From Dryocosmus kuriphilus (lineage: Eukaryota; Arthropoda; Insecta; Hymenoptera; Cynipidae): a stretch of 64,000 bases of DNA. The stretch lies in contig CM076197.1 in assembly GCA_038277395.1 (NCBI GenBank), positions 97,557,442 to 97,621,441 on the forward strand. The letters are read 5' to 3'. Shown here one piece after another: positions 22,850 through 33,736 of the stretch (position 1 is its first letter; the number at the start of each line of letters is the position of its first letter). The position numbers and the translations under genes are program-made. Below the pieces are notes generated by a model, which made no database searches, was not told where the DNA came from, and saw nothing but the letters and a program-made list of their open reading frames with translations.

Positions 22850-24290
22850 AAATTTTAATATTTTTAATTTAAAAATCAAATAAATAACCAAATTGACAAG
22901 AATGCTGTAATAATCCTGTGTTTAAATTTCCTAACGTGCGATCTCTTTTATGCTCATAAACTCTAGTTTTGAAACGACGACCAGTTTCACCTATATGTGT
23001 ACTTTATTACAGTGTTTACATTTAATTAAATAAACAACACCAGATTAATCTCCAATTTTATCGAAATCTTTGTTTGTAAAAATAAAATTATTTAAACTAT
23101 GGTTATTTTTAAAGTGAACAATAATGTTAAATTTTCTTAAAGAGGATCATAGATGTTCAGAAAGACCTTGGACATACGCTAGAGTTACTTTAATATCATT
23201 CTTATTTATACAATCTAACGATTTTCTTTTTTTGTTACTAATAGAAGAACTATTGTAAGCTTCATGAATTCGGTCTTTGATGATACTTTCAATAAAGTCC
23301 AGAGGATAGTTATTTAATTGAAGGGCTTCTTTAATATAAGATAAAATTTTCTTCAGGAAAATTTTTATCATTTAATTTTAAGTTACGATCTACTAATCTT
23401 TTAATTAATCCAGTTTTATGACAAGACATATAGTAAGAATCAAAATTTAAATATCTTCCAGAATTAGATGGTTTTTGATACCAATTAGTTATCAGATTGT
23501 TATAATTTCTTTTTACAACTGATAGATCTAAAAAAATTTAAAGTATTATTATTTTCAATTTCAAGAGTGAACTGGATAGAATATTCTACACTATTAAAAA
23601 CTGTAAGTAAATTATTCATTTGACTAGTTGAAACTAGAGTGAAAATATCATCAACATATCTTTTATACAATATGGGTTGAAAATTTAATTTGTTCAAGGC
23701 TCTAGTTTTAATATCTTCTAAGACAAGATTGGAGACAATCGGTGATAATCGAGAGTCCATAGGGCAATCAAAGGTTTGTTTGTAAAATTTATTATTAAAA
23801 GAAATAACCGTTTTATTAAAATCAGTTCTTGTAGCTATTAATATCTCATTTTTTGATATTTTACTCAAATTTCGATTGAGGTTTCATTTTTCTTCAATGC
23901 AATGCAGTGCTAATTCTAAAGGAATGCTGTCAAACATAGATACTACGTCTAAAGATACTATAGAGTGTGTTTTAGGTATCTTGATATTTTTTATTTTATT
24001 TTGAAAATCAAAGCTATTTTTAATGTAAGAGCTTATAGTTCCTACAGTAGGTTTTAGAATATTAGATAAATATTTTTCTAGATTATGTGTAAGGGATGCA
24101 ACAGAAGAAACTATTAAACGCCATTTTAAAAAAGGCTTATGAGTCTCTGGAAGTGTCTATGCTTTCGCTATAAAACTACTATGAGTTTTTAATGTATAAG
24201 CAGTACGATCATTGATATAATTTTTATTATTCCATCTGGAAACAATATCATTGCATTTGTTTTCTATATATATATATATAAATATCTCAA
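22850..24290 (-). pseudogene. Penelope-like element body (reverse transcriptase and GIY-YIG), decayed
   Basis: Minus-strand remnant of a Penelope-like retroelement. Reading from 24290 down, it has a SLDVVSMFDSIPLELAL block (RT motif with catalytic Asp, about 23960-23900), an open frame at 23868-23500 with CPMDSRLSPIVSNL (normally MGS) and YKRYVDDIFTLV (catalytic YVDD), and near 23045-22930 a GIY-YIG endonuclease remnant with VVYLIKCKHC, VHIGETGRRFKTRVYEHKR. Several stops and shifts separate these pieces. The N-terminus seems missing beyond an AT microsatellite near 24260-24285. The order RT then GIY-YIG is diagnostic. No terminal repeats are seen next to it. Confidence 0.85.
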
Positions 24291-24600
24291 ATCTCTACGA
24301 ACAGCAACACTACCTTAATATTTTTTTGCCTTCAATATATAAAAAACAACAAAAATCAACGAAAATATTGTAGCAAAATTGTAACAAATTTTGCCTGATT
24401 TTCATTTTTAATTTCGATAGATTTTTCCCTTAAAAGGATCTAAAGAACAAAACATTTTATGTTAAAGTGTGTCTGAAAATAAGATTTTGCATGAATGTTT
24501 TTCAAAAAAGATAAAGATTGATGTTTTAAGCGAAGATGATGGTGTTTTTTTTTTAATGTACGATAGTGGAAAAAGGGTATATACACACCCAGGGTACACC

Positions 24601-25205
24601 AATGATTGCTAGTACAGATATTGATGTGATTATTATTAGGTCTAATAAATATACTCTTAAAATACGTGAAAATTTAAAAAAAATTTATTTTACACAGTTT
24701 TGTTTACAAAAATGTCAGACAAACACTCCTTTCCCTCGAAAAGTAGGTAGGTCAATGGTGCGTTGTACTTTTTTTTATGAAGAACCATCTGGAGCAGAAA
24801 AACAAAAGAGTTTTAGATTCAGTATGACAATAGCTATATCAGCACCCAAAATAATTGATATATATGCAAAAATGACAAAATGGCGGAACTTTTTCGACAA
24901 AACACCTTTTTCGAAAAATTTTCGCCATTTTATCATTTTTGCATGTATATCAATTATTTTGGGTGCTGATAAAGACATTGTCATAATGAATCTAAAACTC
25001 TTTGATTTTTCTGTTTCAGATGGTTCTTCGTAAAAAAGTAGGTACAACACACCAATGACCTACCTACTTTTCGAGAAGTTGTGTTTGCCTGATATTTTTG
25101 TATACAAAACTGTGTAAAATAAATTTAAAAAAGATTTTCCGTATTTTAAGAGTATATTTATTAAGCCCAATAATAATCACATCAATATCTATACTAGTAA
25201 TCATT
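24601..25205. repeat. long palindrome P2, ~605 bp
   Basis: Nearly complete inverted repeat centred near 24903 with a very short loop. The left end AATGATTGCTAGTACAGATA is matched by the right end, inward AATGATTACTAGTATAGATA. Matching continues through AAATATACTCTTAAAATACG, the GAACCATCTG block and CAAAATGGCG near the centre. Because the arms match, both strands show a similar 75-100-codon open frame, which is a consequence of the symmetry. Its transcript would fold into a ~300-bp hairpin. No coding role is supported. Confidence 0.85.
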
Positions 25206-26285
25206 AAAAAAATTCTGAAAAGTAGCCTTTTTTTGAGCGTCTAAGGTAGAATGATGCCTTAAAACATCGAAACCCTCCCTATAGGTATCTTAATTATTTT
25301 GTATTGAATCGAAATATAAAATACCTTAATTAAAATACTTTCCTTTCTAATGCCTTATTTATTATTTAATTAAGATTCCTTAGTAAGATACCTTAATAAA
25401 CAAACTTTACGAAAAAACCTGATTAATTAACTTATTAATAAATAACTTATTAGAAAACTTTAATGAGGTGTAGGCGTGCTCAGTGGTTGGGTATTTTAAG
25501 TAATATTATTTGTTTTCAATAGATCAAAACAGTAATCCACGAGCAGAATGTATGAGTAGTAGTCAAAGAAAATTTGAAGATGTATCATAAAACAGAAGGT
25601 GAACAATTTGCAAAATAATAAACAGCAGATTGGGGGTTAGAGCGCGAAGCGCGCGCAGGGGACTTGGTCCTTTAGTGAGAATATAAAGATAGAAAATTAT
25701 AAAATAAGAATTGGTAAATATAAAGGTTCATAGGTGTCCGAGATGGATAATTTCATAGTTAGAATTTGATATCTTTCAGCAAAAGTTTCAATTGGGCTTC
25801 TGGTTTCATGTAAAAGTCAAGAGTTCAGGTTTGATATCACCGCGAAGAAGGGTATCTGTTATCCGAATCTCGCCGGCTTGTTTATGGCGTGGTGACGTTA
25901 GGACGGGGTAGCCGGGTTCTGCGGATTGGCTTTCATTAATCCGCTAACCCTATCTACTCCAACCACCCCTAAGACACACCACCCCTCGGTTCCGTTCGTG
26001 AGTGTATATTATAAATCGTAATATACGCAACGCTGTAGCGAGTATCTATATTGTGCACCGCAGATTCTCCACGCGGCAAGCCTAGACTTGAATATTTCAA
26101 AGCGAGCGAGCATTAAAGCCACCCTTCTTACGCTGCCTATTAACCTCGACACTCTTACCCCCTTTTCCCCATCTGAGATCATACACAACATCGGAAACTA
26201 AATCAAAAACAACCACCAATAAAGCGATTTCCTACTTTATGAACTTTACCAGTTTTAAATATTAAAATATGATTCCTTTGAAGGT
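25206..26285. other. unassigned stretch
   Basis: AT-rich to about 25630, then a GAGCGCGAAGCGCGCG motif (25640), then a G+C-richer unique-looking part (25850-26180) containing TTTATGGCGTGG and a GGATTGGCTTTCATTAATCC inverted pair. No coding sequence seen. Confidence 0.35.
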
Positions 26286-26946
26286 GACGAAGTAGGAATT
26301 AACGTGTTCAGCATTAAGGCTGTAATTAAGAATCTGAAGAAATGGTGAGGTTGCTGGTGTAGATAGAATTACGTCTGGAATGCTTAAAAACGGCGACGAA
26401 ATTCTGTTTCTTAGTTGAGCGAATTGATGAACATGTGTGCTGTGAATGGATAATTTCCAAACGATTGGAGAAAGGCGATCATCGTTCCAATTTACAAGGG
26501 AAAAGGAGATAAGGGTGACTGCTCTAACTATAGAGCTATCAGCTTACTTAGTACGGCAGGCAAAGTATTTAGCAAAATACTTATTCGCAAAGTCATGGAA
26601 ATAACGAAAGACAAGTTATGGGAGGTCCATGGCGGATTTATGCCAGAGAGATCATGTGCAGATCAAATATTAAGCTTGCGGCAGATTAGAGAAGAACGTT
26701 TGAGAGTAAACAAACAAGTTTTCTGCGCGTTCATTGACCTGGAGCAAGCTTTCGACAAGGTGGATAGGTTTAAATTTTGGGAGGTTCTGAAAGAGTATGG
26801 AGTCAATGGTTGGCTTCTTAAATCAATTTAAGCAATATATGAAAATAGTAGAGCGAGCGTAAGGGTAAATCGACAACTGAGTGATTGGTTTGATATCAGG
26901 CAGGGAGTCAGGAAAAGTTGCATCATGTCGTCCTGGTTATTTAATA

Positions 26947-28199
26947 CGAGGTGTGTCCGAAAATTATCCGACCTGCGTTGATATCTCCGCATTTGTGCTA
27001 TTTTTCGTCATACGGGCCGTGGTATCCTTCGAAGTAGTCCCCATTTGATTGAAGCACACGCTCCCAGCGGTGCTTCCACATCTGAAAGCAGTCCTCGAAC
27101 TCAGATTTTGGAATGGCCTTCAGCTCGCGTGTCGCATTACTCTGAATCGTGTCGATGTCGTCGAACCGCTTTCCTTTGAGCGCTGTACGGAGGCTCACGA
27201 AGCTGCACAAGGTTCGATGAATGCGCTGGCGCCTTATCGTTGTGAAGAAGCCAGTCACCGCTTGAACAGAAACGCGGTCGTTTTTTTCTCACTGCATCAC
27301 GCAATCTTTTCAGAAATTCAACGTAATATTCTTTGTTGAACGTCTGACCTCTTGGAGCAAATTCGTAGCGCACAACACCCTCACAATCGAAAAAAATAAT
27401 CAGCATTGACTTAACATGGCTCCGACTTTGACGTGCTTTTTTCGGCCGTGGCTCGTCTGGACGCTTCCACTGTGAAGATTGCTGTTTAGTTTCAGGATCG
27501 TAATAATAAATCCATGATTCATCACCAGTAATAACCTTCTTAAGGACCTGTTCATCATCACTGACCATTTCCAAGTTGCCCTGAGCGATTTCAGAGCGAA
27601 GGTCTTTCTGCTCGGTTGTGAGCAATTTCGGAATGAATTTCGCACACACGCGAGTCATTCCCAAAATCTTGTTCAAAATTTCCCAAACAGTACTTTTCGG
27701 TATTCCGAGATTACTTTTTACTTCACCAACAGTCAATCGACGATCACGTTCAATCGCAAGTCACATACGCTCGATGTTTTCCGGTGTTGTTTTCAGCAGA
27801 GGTCGGCCAGAACGAGGGTCACTGTCAACAGATGTGCGGACATTTTTAAACCGCCTATACCACTCCTTTATATATGCTATGCCCATACTTTTGTCCACAA
27901 AGGCTTTCTGTATCATTTCAATAGTCTCCGTACAACTCTTACCGAGATCGAAACAAAATTTGATGCAAATTCGTTGATCTCTTCTTTCTGTCATTTTCAA
28001 CAGTACACAAATGAGACGAACGGAAAAAGCACGTTGTACATAAACACACGCTGCACGCGACACAAGACGTCCGGCCGGTAACTACGGCATTCAGGGAGTT
28101 CGTGAGGGACTACTGGTTACGCTCATACCCCGCAGAGGCCGCTGAAGCGCTCTGGCGCGAAGATATGAACGCAGGCCGGATAGTTTTCGGACACACCTC

Positions 28200-28200
<1 letters not shown>
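26947..28200 (-). mobile_element. mariner element, family B
   Basis: A 1254-bp mariner with inverted ends CGAGGTGTGTCCGAAAATTA (26947) and, from 28200 inward, CGAGGTGTGTCCGAAAACTA. The match continues through TCCGRCCTGCGTT. TA lies at 26945-26946 and from 28201, where it has expanded into a TA microsatellite. The ends and transposase differ from family A. It sits inside the RTE-like LINE and is therefore younger than it. Confidence 0.93.
26998..27994 (-). pseudogene. mariner family B transposase, decayed
   Basis: The start is placed at 27994 (MTERRDQRICIKFC), the usual mariner N-terminus; the frame is open upstream to 28063 but that part is not like the family. Helix-turn-helix regions: IKEWYRRFKNVRT with DPRSGRPLL, then TVGEVKSNLGIPKSTVWEIL. 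A TGA lies at 27758-27760. The catalytic region shows ITGDESWIYYYD (first Asp) and LLHNDKAPAHSS (second Asp). The PPYSPDLAPCD-like segment with the third Asp is broken by a deletion and frameshift near 27200, after which LKAIPKSEFEDCF and GDYFEG are readable to the end. Not functional. Confidence 0.9.

Positions 28201-28238
<38 letters not shown>
28201..28238. repeat. (TA)19 microsatellite at the mariner insertion edge
   Basis: Thirty-eight bases of pure TA directly abutting the right mariner TIR. The TA target duplication appears to be the seed of the expansion. Confidence 0.9.
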
Positions 28239-28241
<3 letters not shown>

Positions 28242-29447
28242 GAAGAAGGTGTTGATCTCGGAACAGTGAAAGTATGTAGTTTGACTTTCGCAAACGATGA
28301 AGCACTTATGGCAGAATCTGCGGAAAATTTGCAGAGAATGTTGAGCAGACTGAATGATAGCGCGAAGAGAATGGGTTTAAATATTAATTTAAATAAAACA
28401 AAATTATCGTCTCCGAAAGAAGCGATGAGAAAGCAGTATGCAGTGTTTCTCTAAACAGTGAGGGAATTGAACAAGCTGATCATTTCGTGTATCTTGGAAG
28501 CTTGTTTATTGCTGACGGAAAGGTAGATAGAGAAATTTTCAGACGTATAAACAAAGGTAATAAAGTTATAGGCAGTGTGGGAGCCATTAACAAAAGTAAG
28601 AATGTGACAAATAAAGCCAAAATTGCAATATATAATTATGTACTTGCACCTACTGTGCTGTATTATGGTAGCGAGACTTGGACATGCCAAGGAAAGGATA
28701 GTAAGTAAAGTGAACACGGTTGGAATGCTTTTCCTGCGAAATATTTGCGTTAAAACACACTAATAGATAAAGTCAGTAATGAGTGGGTTCTGAAAGAATG
28801 TGGCGTAGAGGAAACTCTGATGGACAAAAGTGAAAGTGTTAAGATGGTTTGGTCATGTTGAGATAATGGATGAAGGACGCTTAACGAAGCAGTTATATCT
28901 CGGAAAAGTGAACGGTCATGCACCGAGAGGTAGACCGAGGAATTAATGGTGGGAATATGTGAATGAGACTCTCAAGCGAAAAGATATAAAGAGCCATAGG
29001 AATACAAGAGCTTGCATGAAAAGGTATATGGATATAAAGGAAGCAAAGGTTGTATGTCAGGATAGAGATGTATGGTGAAAAATAGTCTATAAGGAATGTG
29101 TAACGATCGTCTGAAACAAATGATTTTGGATACTCATGGGACCTGGTGGAGGGCCTTGCCTAGTGAATATGGATTCTAGCGTATGGATCCACATATGGCT
29201 ATGCGAAGCTGCCCATCAGGGGTGATTGCTAGAGAGATCTATCAGCGACCCGGGTTGGAGCGGTGTTGTCGGACTAGTGTGTTTTTTCAATGAGCCGCAT
29301 GCGACTTCTGGATCGATCTATAATCTATAACTTCCAATACGTACTCCTTTCCTTCCACAATCATACAAATTTCCTAATCCCTGGTAATGTAACGAGGCTA
29401 GAACCGAGAGAGTTTACGCTTACCCGAAAGGGAAACGGCTTAATGAC

Positions 29448-29489
<42 letters not shown>

Positions 29490-29490
29490 T
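29448..29490 (+). repeat. (ATA)n tail of the RTE-like LINE
   Basis: About fourteen ATA units following GGAAACGGCTTAATGAC; the position fits the 3' end of the LINE. Confidence 0.75.
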
Positions 29491-29837
29491 ATTTTTAAAG
29501 ATAGTGTTGCGCGACAAGAGAAGATTTTCTCGAATCTCGCTTGATAATATACTTGAATTTTCGAGAGTCCTGAAGTTGAAATAATTTCGCACTCTATTGT
29601 TCACTCTTGTCTTATCTTGTCGTAAAAACCCAAGAACACTCGAGCGAGACTCTTGCCTCCTGATTTTCGGACTGTCACTTTTTTTTTAAACGGTCATACG
29701 TTTCATAAATTGTCAATACGATTAATTTATCTAAAATAAAATGGAGAAGTAAGATTTAAATACGCGAAAAAGAGCAGTTGAATTTTGTGGAAACTTCTCA
29801 TCTGGAAAGTGAGCACGTTTCCAGGCCAGTTCCAAAA
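29491..29837. other. unassigned stretch
   Basis: AT-rich, with short TCTCGAATCTCGC-type repeats; nothing recognised. Confidence 0.35.
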
Positions 29838-30345
29838 CGTGATTTTTTTTTGCATAGTATGGCTGAAAAGAGAAATTCTTTTTTTAAATAATATTTTTCA
29901 GGATCAAAACAAAAACTATACGTGTTATCAAAAAATGGTCTCAAAAGAATTTGTAGCTCTCTTTGAGGTGAACACCATTGTCTCTTGACATTTTTTGGTA
30001 TCTCGCATAGTTTTGCTGACAAATAGAATTTTTGTATATTTCATAGCGTTGTTCACGATTAAAATAAAAACGATGTGTCTTATTGAAAAATAGTTTTAAT
30101 CAATTTTTTAGATCTTTTTGAAATAAACAACCTTGCTTATTAGAATCTGTTCGCATATTGCATAGTTTTTTTGAAAAATGGACTTTTTATGTTTAATCAT
30201 ATTTTTTCTTGATTAACTCAAAAACTAGGTGTCTTGTCAAAAAATGCTTAAAAGAAAATTTATGGACCCTCTTGGAAATGAATAATTTTGCTTCTTAACA
30301 TTTTTCTCGCATCACGCATATTTTGGCCAGAAAATGGAATTTTTC
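29838..30345 (-). repeat. satellite array B, ~155-bp monomers (inverse of array A)
   Basis: Four diverged monomers, shown by GCATAGT-type blocks at about 29848, 30003, 30159 and 30313 (spacing 154-156 bp). Read on the minus strand each monomer matches array A at 22190-22600: CCATTTTTC...AAACTATGC, GATCTAAAAAATT and TCGTTTTTATTTTAATC blocks in the same order. The two arrays are 7.3 kb apart in opposite orientation. Confidence 0.75.
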
Positions 30346-30790
30346 CTTTTTTAAGAAGAATTTCGATTAATAAAACCAGAACCTTTCTCCTTACGCCTTG
30401 AAATATGTAGTGTGCCAAATCACAATTCAATCAAGTAATTTTTTCGAAAGTTACCTTGCCTACAGACAGACACGATCTATCTTGTTGTTTTCTTGTCAAC
30501 TCTTGCTCGAATTCAATACTATATTAAGGGGAGAATATATGGATTTTATGTTAAATACTGATGCTTAAAATGCGCGATTGTTGAATTTCGACCACTTACA
30601 AGTTTTATTCAATTTTTGCGGGTGTAAAATTGACGGGCCGAATTCAATAACCAGATTTTAATTTTAAGTTAAGTTATGAAAATTGGACAGATTCAAGATC
30701 AAGTATTAAGACGTTTGAGAACAAATAATTTAAAATTATATGCACTCAAAATTAGAAGTTTAGTGAGATTTGAAGTCCATTTTGAAGACA

Positions 30791-31421
30791 GTCAGTATAA
30801 GTCAGAAATATCAGGATCTGCAGGTGATCGTTCGATTTTAATGAAACTTGGTGAAATTATATTGTTATATAAGATACACTTGATGCTCCAGGGATTTTTG
30901 AAAATTTTTTAACTTACGATAGTTACGCCATGTTGAATTTTGGCACCACATTTTTTTTGAATTATCAATATTTCTGAAACCGTGAAATGAATTTCAATAA
31001 AACTTTGGAGTATTGTAGACAAAAGTATATGCTTTAATATCATATTGCAGAAAACATTGTTTTTTGAAAATGTTGATAAAAGAAAAGCAAAAAAAGTTTT
31101 GAAACCAATTTTTTGTCTTTATAGTATTTTTTTTCAAACAAGAATACTGAAAAAAAATCTTTTTTCTGTAATATGATATCCGAGAATATACTTTTGTCAG
31201 CACATCCAAGTTTCATTGAGATTCGTTTCATGGTTTTAGAAATATCGATAATTTAAAAAAATGTGCTGCCAAAATTCAATATGGCGTAATTCCCATAATT
31301 AAAAAATTTTTCAAAAATCCTTTGAGCATTAAAAGTTTCTTATATAGCAACAAAATTTCACCAAGTTTTATTAAAATCGAAAGACCACTTGCAGAGCCTG
31401 ATATTTCTGACGTATACTGGT
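30791..31421. repeat. long palindrome P3, ~630 bp
   Basis: Inverted repeat centred near 31106. The left block CAGAAATATCAGGATCTGCA (30803) matches TGCAGAGCCTGATATTTCTG (31391). Other paired blocks are TTCGATTTTAATGAAACTTGG with its inverse, and TGGCGTAAT/GTTACGCCA near 30930 and 31285. Arms are ~300 bp with scattered mismatches and a short loop. It includes the minus- and plus-strand open frames of 60-80 codons seen here, which are not supported as genes. Confidence 0.85.
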
Positions 31422-31830
31422 CCAGCGTTATTTTCATTTTTAATTATTCAAAATTTAACGTATCATTGTATTCATTTCTAAACTATGTAACTAAAATAGT
31501 CCATTTTTAACGCTTTATTTTCTTTAGGTAAAAAGCTTTACAAAGTCTGCTTTTTTTTCGTTCTACAATATAAAAAACATTAGATTAGACCTGAAAAGTT
31601 CCTCCTTTATATATGTGTCTTTGAAGAGAAAATTAAGCAAAATTCCTCCGACTTTGCATGAAATAAAGCACCTCTCGCGACCCATATTAAAGTAAACACA
31701 CTTATCGAGTCAGAGACCGAACTGAGGATCAGAGGACTTTTTTTCATTTGCACCGTTGCGTCAGAGGGTGGATCCGCTGATACGGAAATATGACAATTTT
31801 TCAGAGTATTAAGTACGCCCGACCTTTGAT

Positions 31831-31832
<2 letters not shown>

Positions 31833-31864
<32 letters not shown>
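31833..31864. repeat. (AAT)n microsatellite
   Basis: About ten uninterrupted AAT units. Confidence 0.9.
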
Positions 31865-33170
31865 GTAAGCGACGTAGATACTGAGTAGGGTGAAGGCACT
31901 GATGTTACAGTAGGGGGTAACTTTTGAACCCAGATACAAATTGCAGCTCATTTTTATGCCATTTTAATATCGCCACGCGCCATTAAGTATCTCCTGCTTC
32001 AATCCCCATTCCTACTCTTTGATGCTACCATCTTTGTGTCCTCGACAATCTTCGGTTTTTCACAAAGAATGAAAAATTCTTAGACACCCATTAGAGACTC
32101 AAAGGCATATTCGTAAATTGCAATCTGAATATATTTGAGTCCCAAGAAATTGTTTTTATCAGGTATCAAGATGGGTGGTTGCCAGGAATTGAACATACAT
32201 TTTTTTTGGTTAATATCCTGCGAAGCAACCTATTAATTAATATAATAATCAAAAGAAAATATTTTTGAAAGCACAAGGCTTAGACTATAAAATTACAAAC
32301 TTATTAACAACGATAAAACGTGTCATAAAAATGGGGATTTTCTGATATTCTCGAATGTAGCTAATTTTTTGCTAACTGGTTACAAAACATTAGTCGTAAA
32401 ATGGAAGTATCTTTTTCGATGTGTCACCCATGACTTTACCGGCGCGGCGGAAGAACGTAGCATTTTAAGTTATGCTAATTCCAGTGCGACGAAAGGAGAA
32501 GAAACAGCTTTCGTACGGAGTCGAAGGGAAAATAAGAACTCGTCCATGGCATTGTGCATCGAACATATTCATAACTCGCATTTACTGCGACGTTACTTGC
32601 CTTTTATTCGAGGAAATGTATATATATACGCGGTAGCCATGGATGACGATTTTATGCCAGCTTTTATGACCGGGGCGGAAGAGCATACTTTGAATTGGGA
32701 GTCTCTAAGAGTTATGGGGATTTAGCAGCTCACCGTAACGCCACTTGCTCGTCCCGCTTCATTCGCCATCGTGATTTTTCACCTTTTGATATTATCATCA
32801 TTTATTCAATATTAATTCATATTCACACTTAAGGGTCCACCCATAAATTAAGGAACACCTTTTTTTTGGAGGGGAGATTCGGGAAAATGTTACGATCTGT
32901 TACATGCGGGGGGGGGGGGGGGGGGGGGGGATTGAAACTGTTACTTAATATTTTTAAAAAATCAATCATACCGTGTGTCCAAAATAATAGTGTAACGTTA
33001 AAGTTTAGTAATTACAACAAAAAATATTGTAATAACGTCATAACGACTCATTATCGGTATAATTATATTAGTATTTTTGTTCGCTCATTTTGCAGAAAAA
33101 TATCCATACAAAGTTTCTTTCAAAATTTTTGGTCTACTAGACCCAAAATCGAGGAGTCAACCACTTTTAT
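31865..33170. other. unassigned stretch with a 23-G homopolymer
   Basis: A 118-codon open frame at 32369-32725 lies in a G+C-richer unique-looking segment (32400-32760) but shows no family features. A run of 23 G at 32908-32930 is the longest G tract in the window. No element ends recognised. Confidence 0.35.
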
Positions 33171-33174
33171 TTTG

Positions 33175-33300
33175 GATGTACGAGGAATATATTCTCAAAG
33201 AATACTTCGAAATATTTGGGAATACTTCGGAATATCTGTGAATACTAGGAATACCCAGGAATATTTCGGAATATATTTCAAGGCAAATCACAAAATACTA
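33175..33300. repeat. degenerate GGAATACTTCGAAATAT repeat, left cluster
   Basis: Several imperfect copies of GGAATACTTCGAAATAT-like units of about 18-25 bp. The same units in the same orientation recur at 42655-42770, on the far side of the LINE and Merlin insertions. Confidence 0.65.
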
Positions 33301-33736
33301 CTATACAGATTTAAAATTCAAGTGGCTCAATTTTGGGCACTAATAGTAATTTATTCAAATTAGAACATTGAACTTTTCAGTTGAATAACTTGGAATATTC
33401 CATTTCTTACTTATTGAAATTTGTACAAAAGTTTCCAGTATTTCACATATTTTAAAACATTTTATTTATTTATTTATTTATTTATTAACGAAAAGTCCCT
33501 AGGGCTAAATAGCCCTCTAAGGAACAGAAAAATACAAGGTCCATACATAATTGTGCAAGCACTGATCGGAGTGGTACATAATTAAACTTAGAATTAAATA
33601 TGTGGACTAGATAAATAAAATGAAAGAAGACGGCCTCAGAATTTGTATCAAATAACAGTTGAGATTAAAGAAACAATATTTAAATTAAGCGTTAAATTAT
33701 TAGCTCTTATAAATTTCTGAATATAAATATGAGAGT

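Larger units (their letters stand above)
26455..29090 (+). pseudogene. LINE reverse transcriptase fragments
   Basis: Degenerate RT reading on both sides of the mariner. Upstream: 26595-26831 is open and contains GGFMPERSCADQILSLRQI and CAFIDLEQAFDKVDRFKFW, the fingers/palm region with the first catalytic Asp. It is followed by NSRASVRVNRQLSDWF. Downstream: 28266-28454 with LTFANDEALMAESAENL, where the second of two catalytic Asp is mutated or shifted (FAND for FADD), and 28487-28708 with YLGSLFIADGKVDREI and APTVLYYGSETWTC. Later, FGHVEIMDEGRL is readable. Many stops and frameshifts. About 100 bp of the RT expected at the mariner site is not seen on either side. Confidence 0.82.
26290..29490 (+). 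mobile_element. RTE-like LINE remnant split by a mariner
   Basis: A non-LTR retrotransposon remnant on the plus strand, in two parts (about 26290-26946 and 28239-29490) around a mariner. The first part has DWRKAIIVPIYKGKGDKGD, NYRAISLL and FIDLEQAFDKVD. The second has FANDEALMAES (normally FADD), then YLGSLFIADGK, a GHxxRGRPR-like basic stretch and a 3' tail of ATA repeats (29448-29490). The 5' end, including the endonuclease, is missing. Motif spacing and the short-repeat tail suggest the RTE clade or a relative; the clade call is tentative. Confidence 0.8.

Noticed and set aside
24566..25050. 155- and 91-codon frames on opposite strands
   Set aside because: They mirror each other because the segment is a palindrome (P2); no independent coding evidence.
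32369..32725. 118-codon open frame in a unique-looking segment
   Set aside because: No protein family features and no splice or promoter context; kept only as part of an unassigned region.
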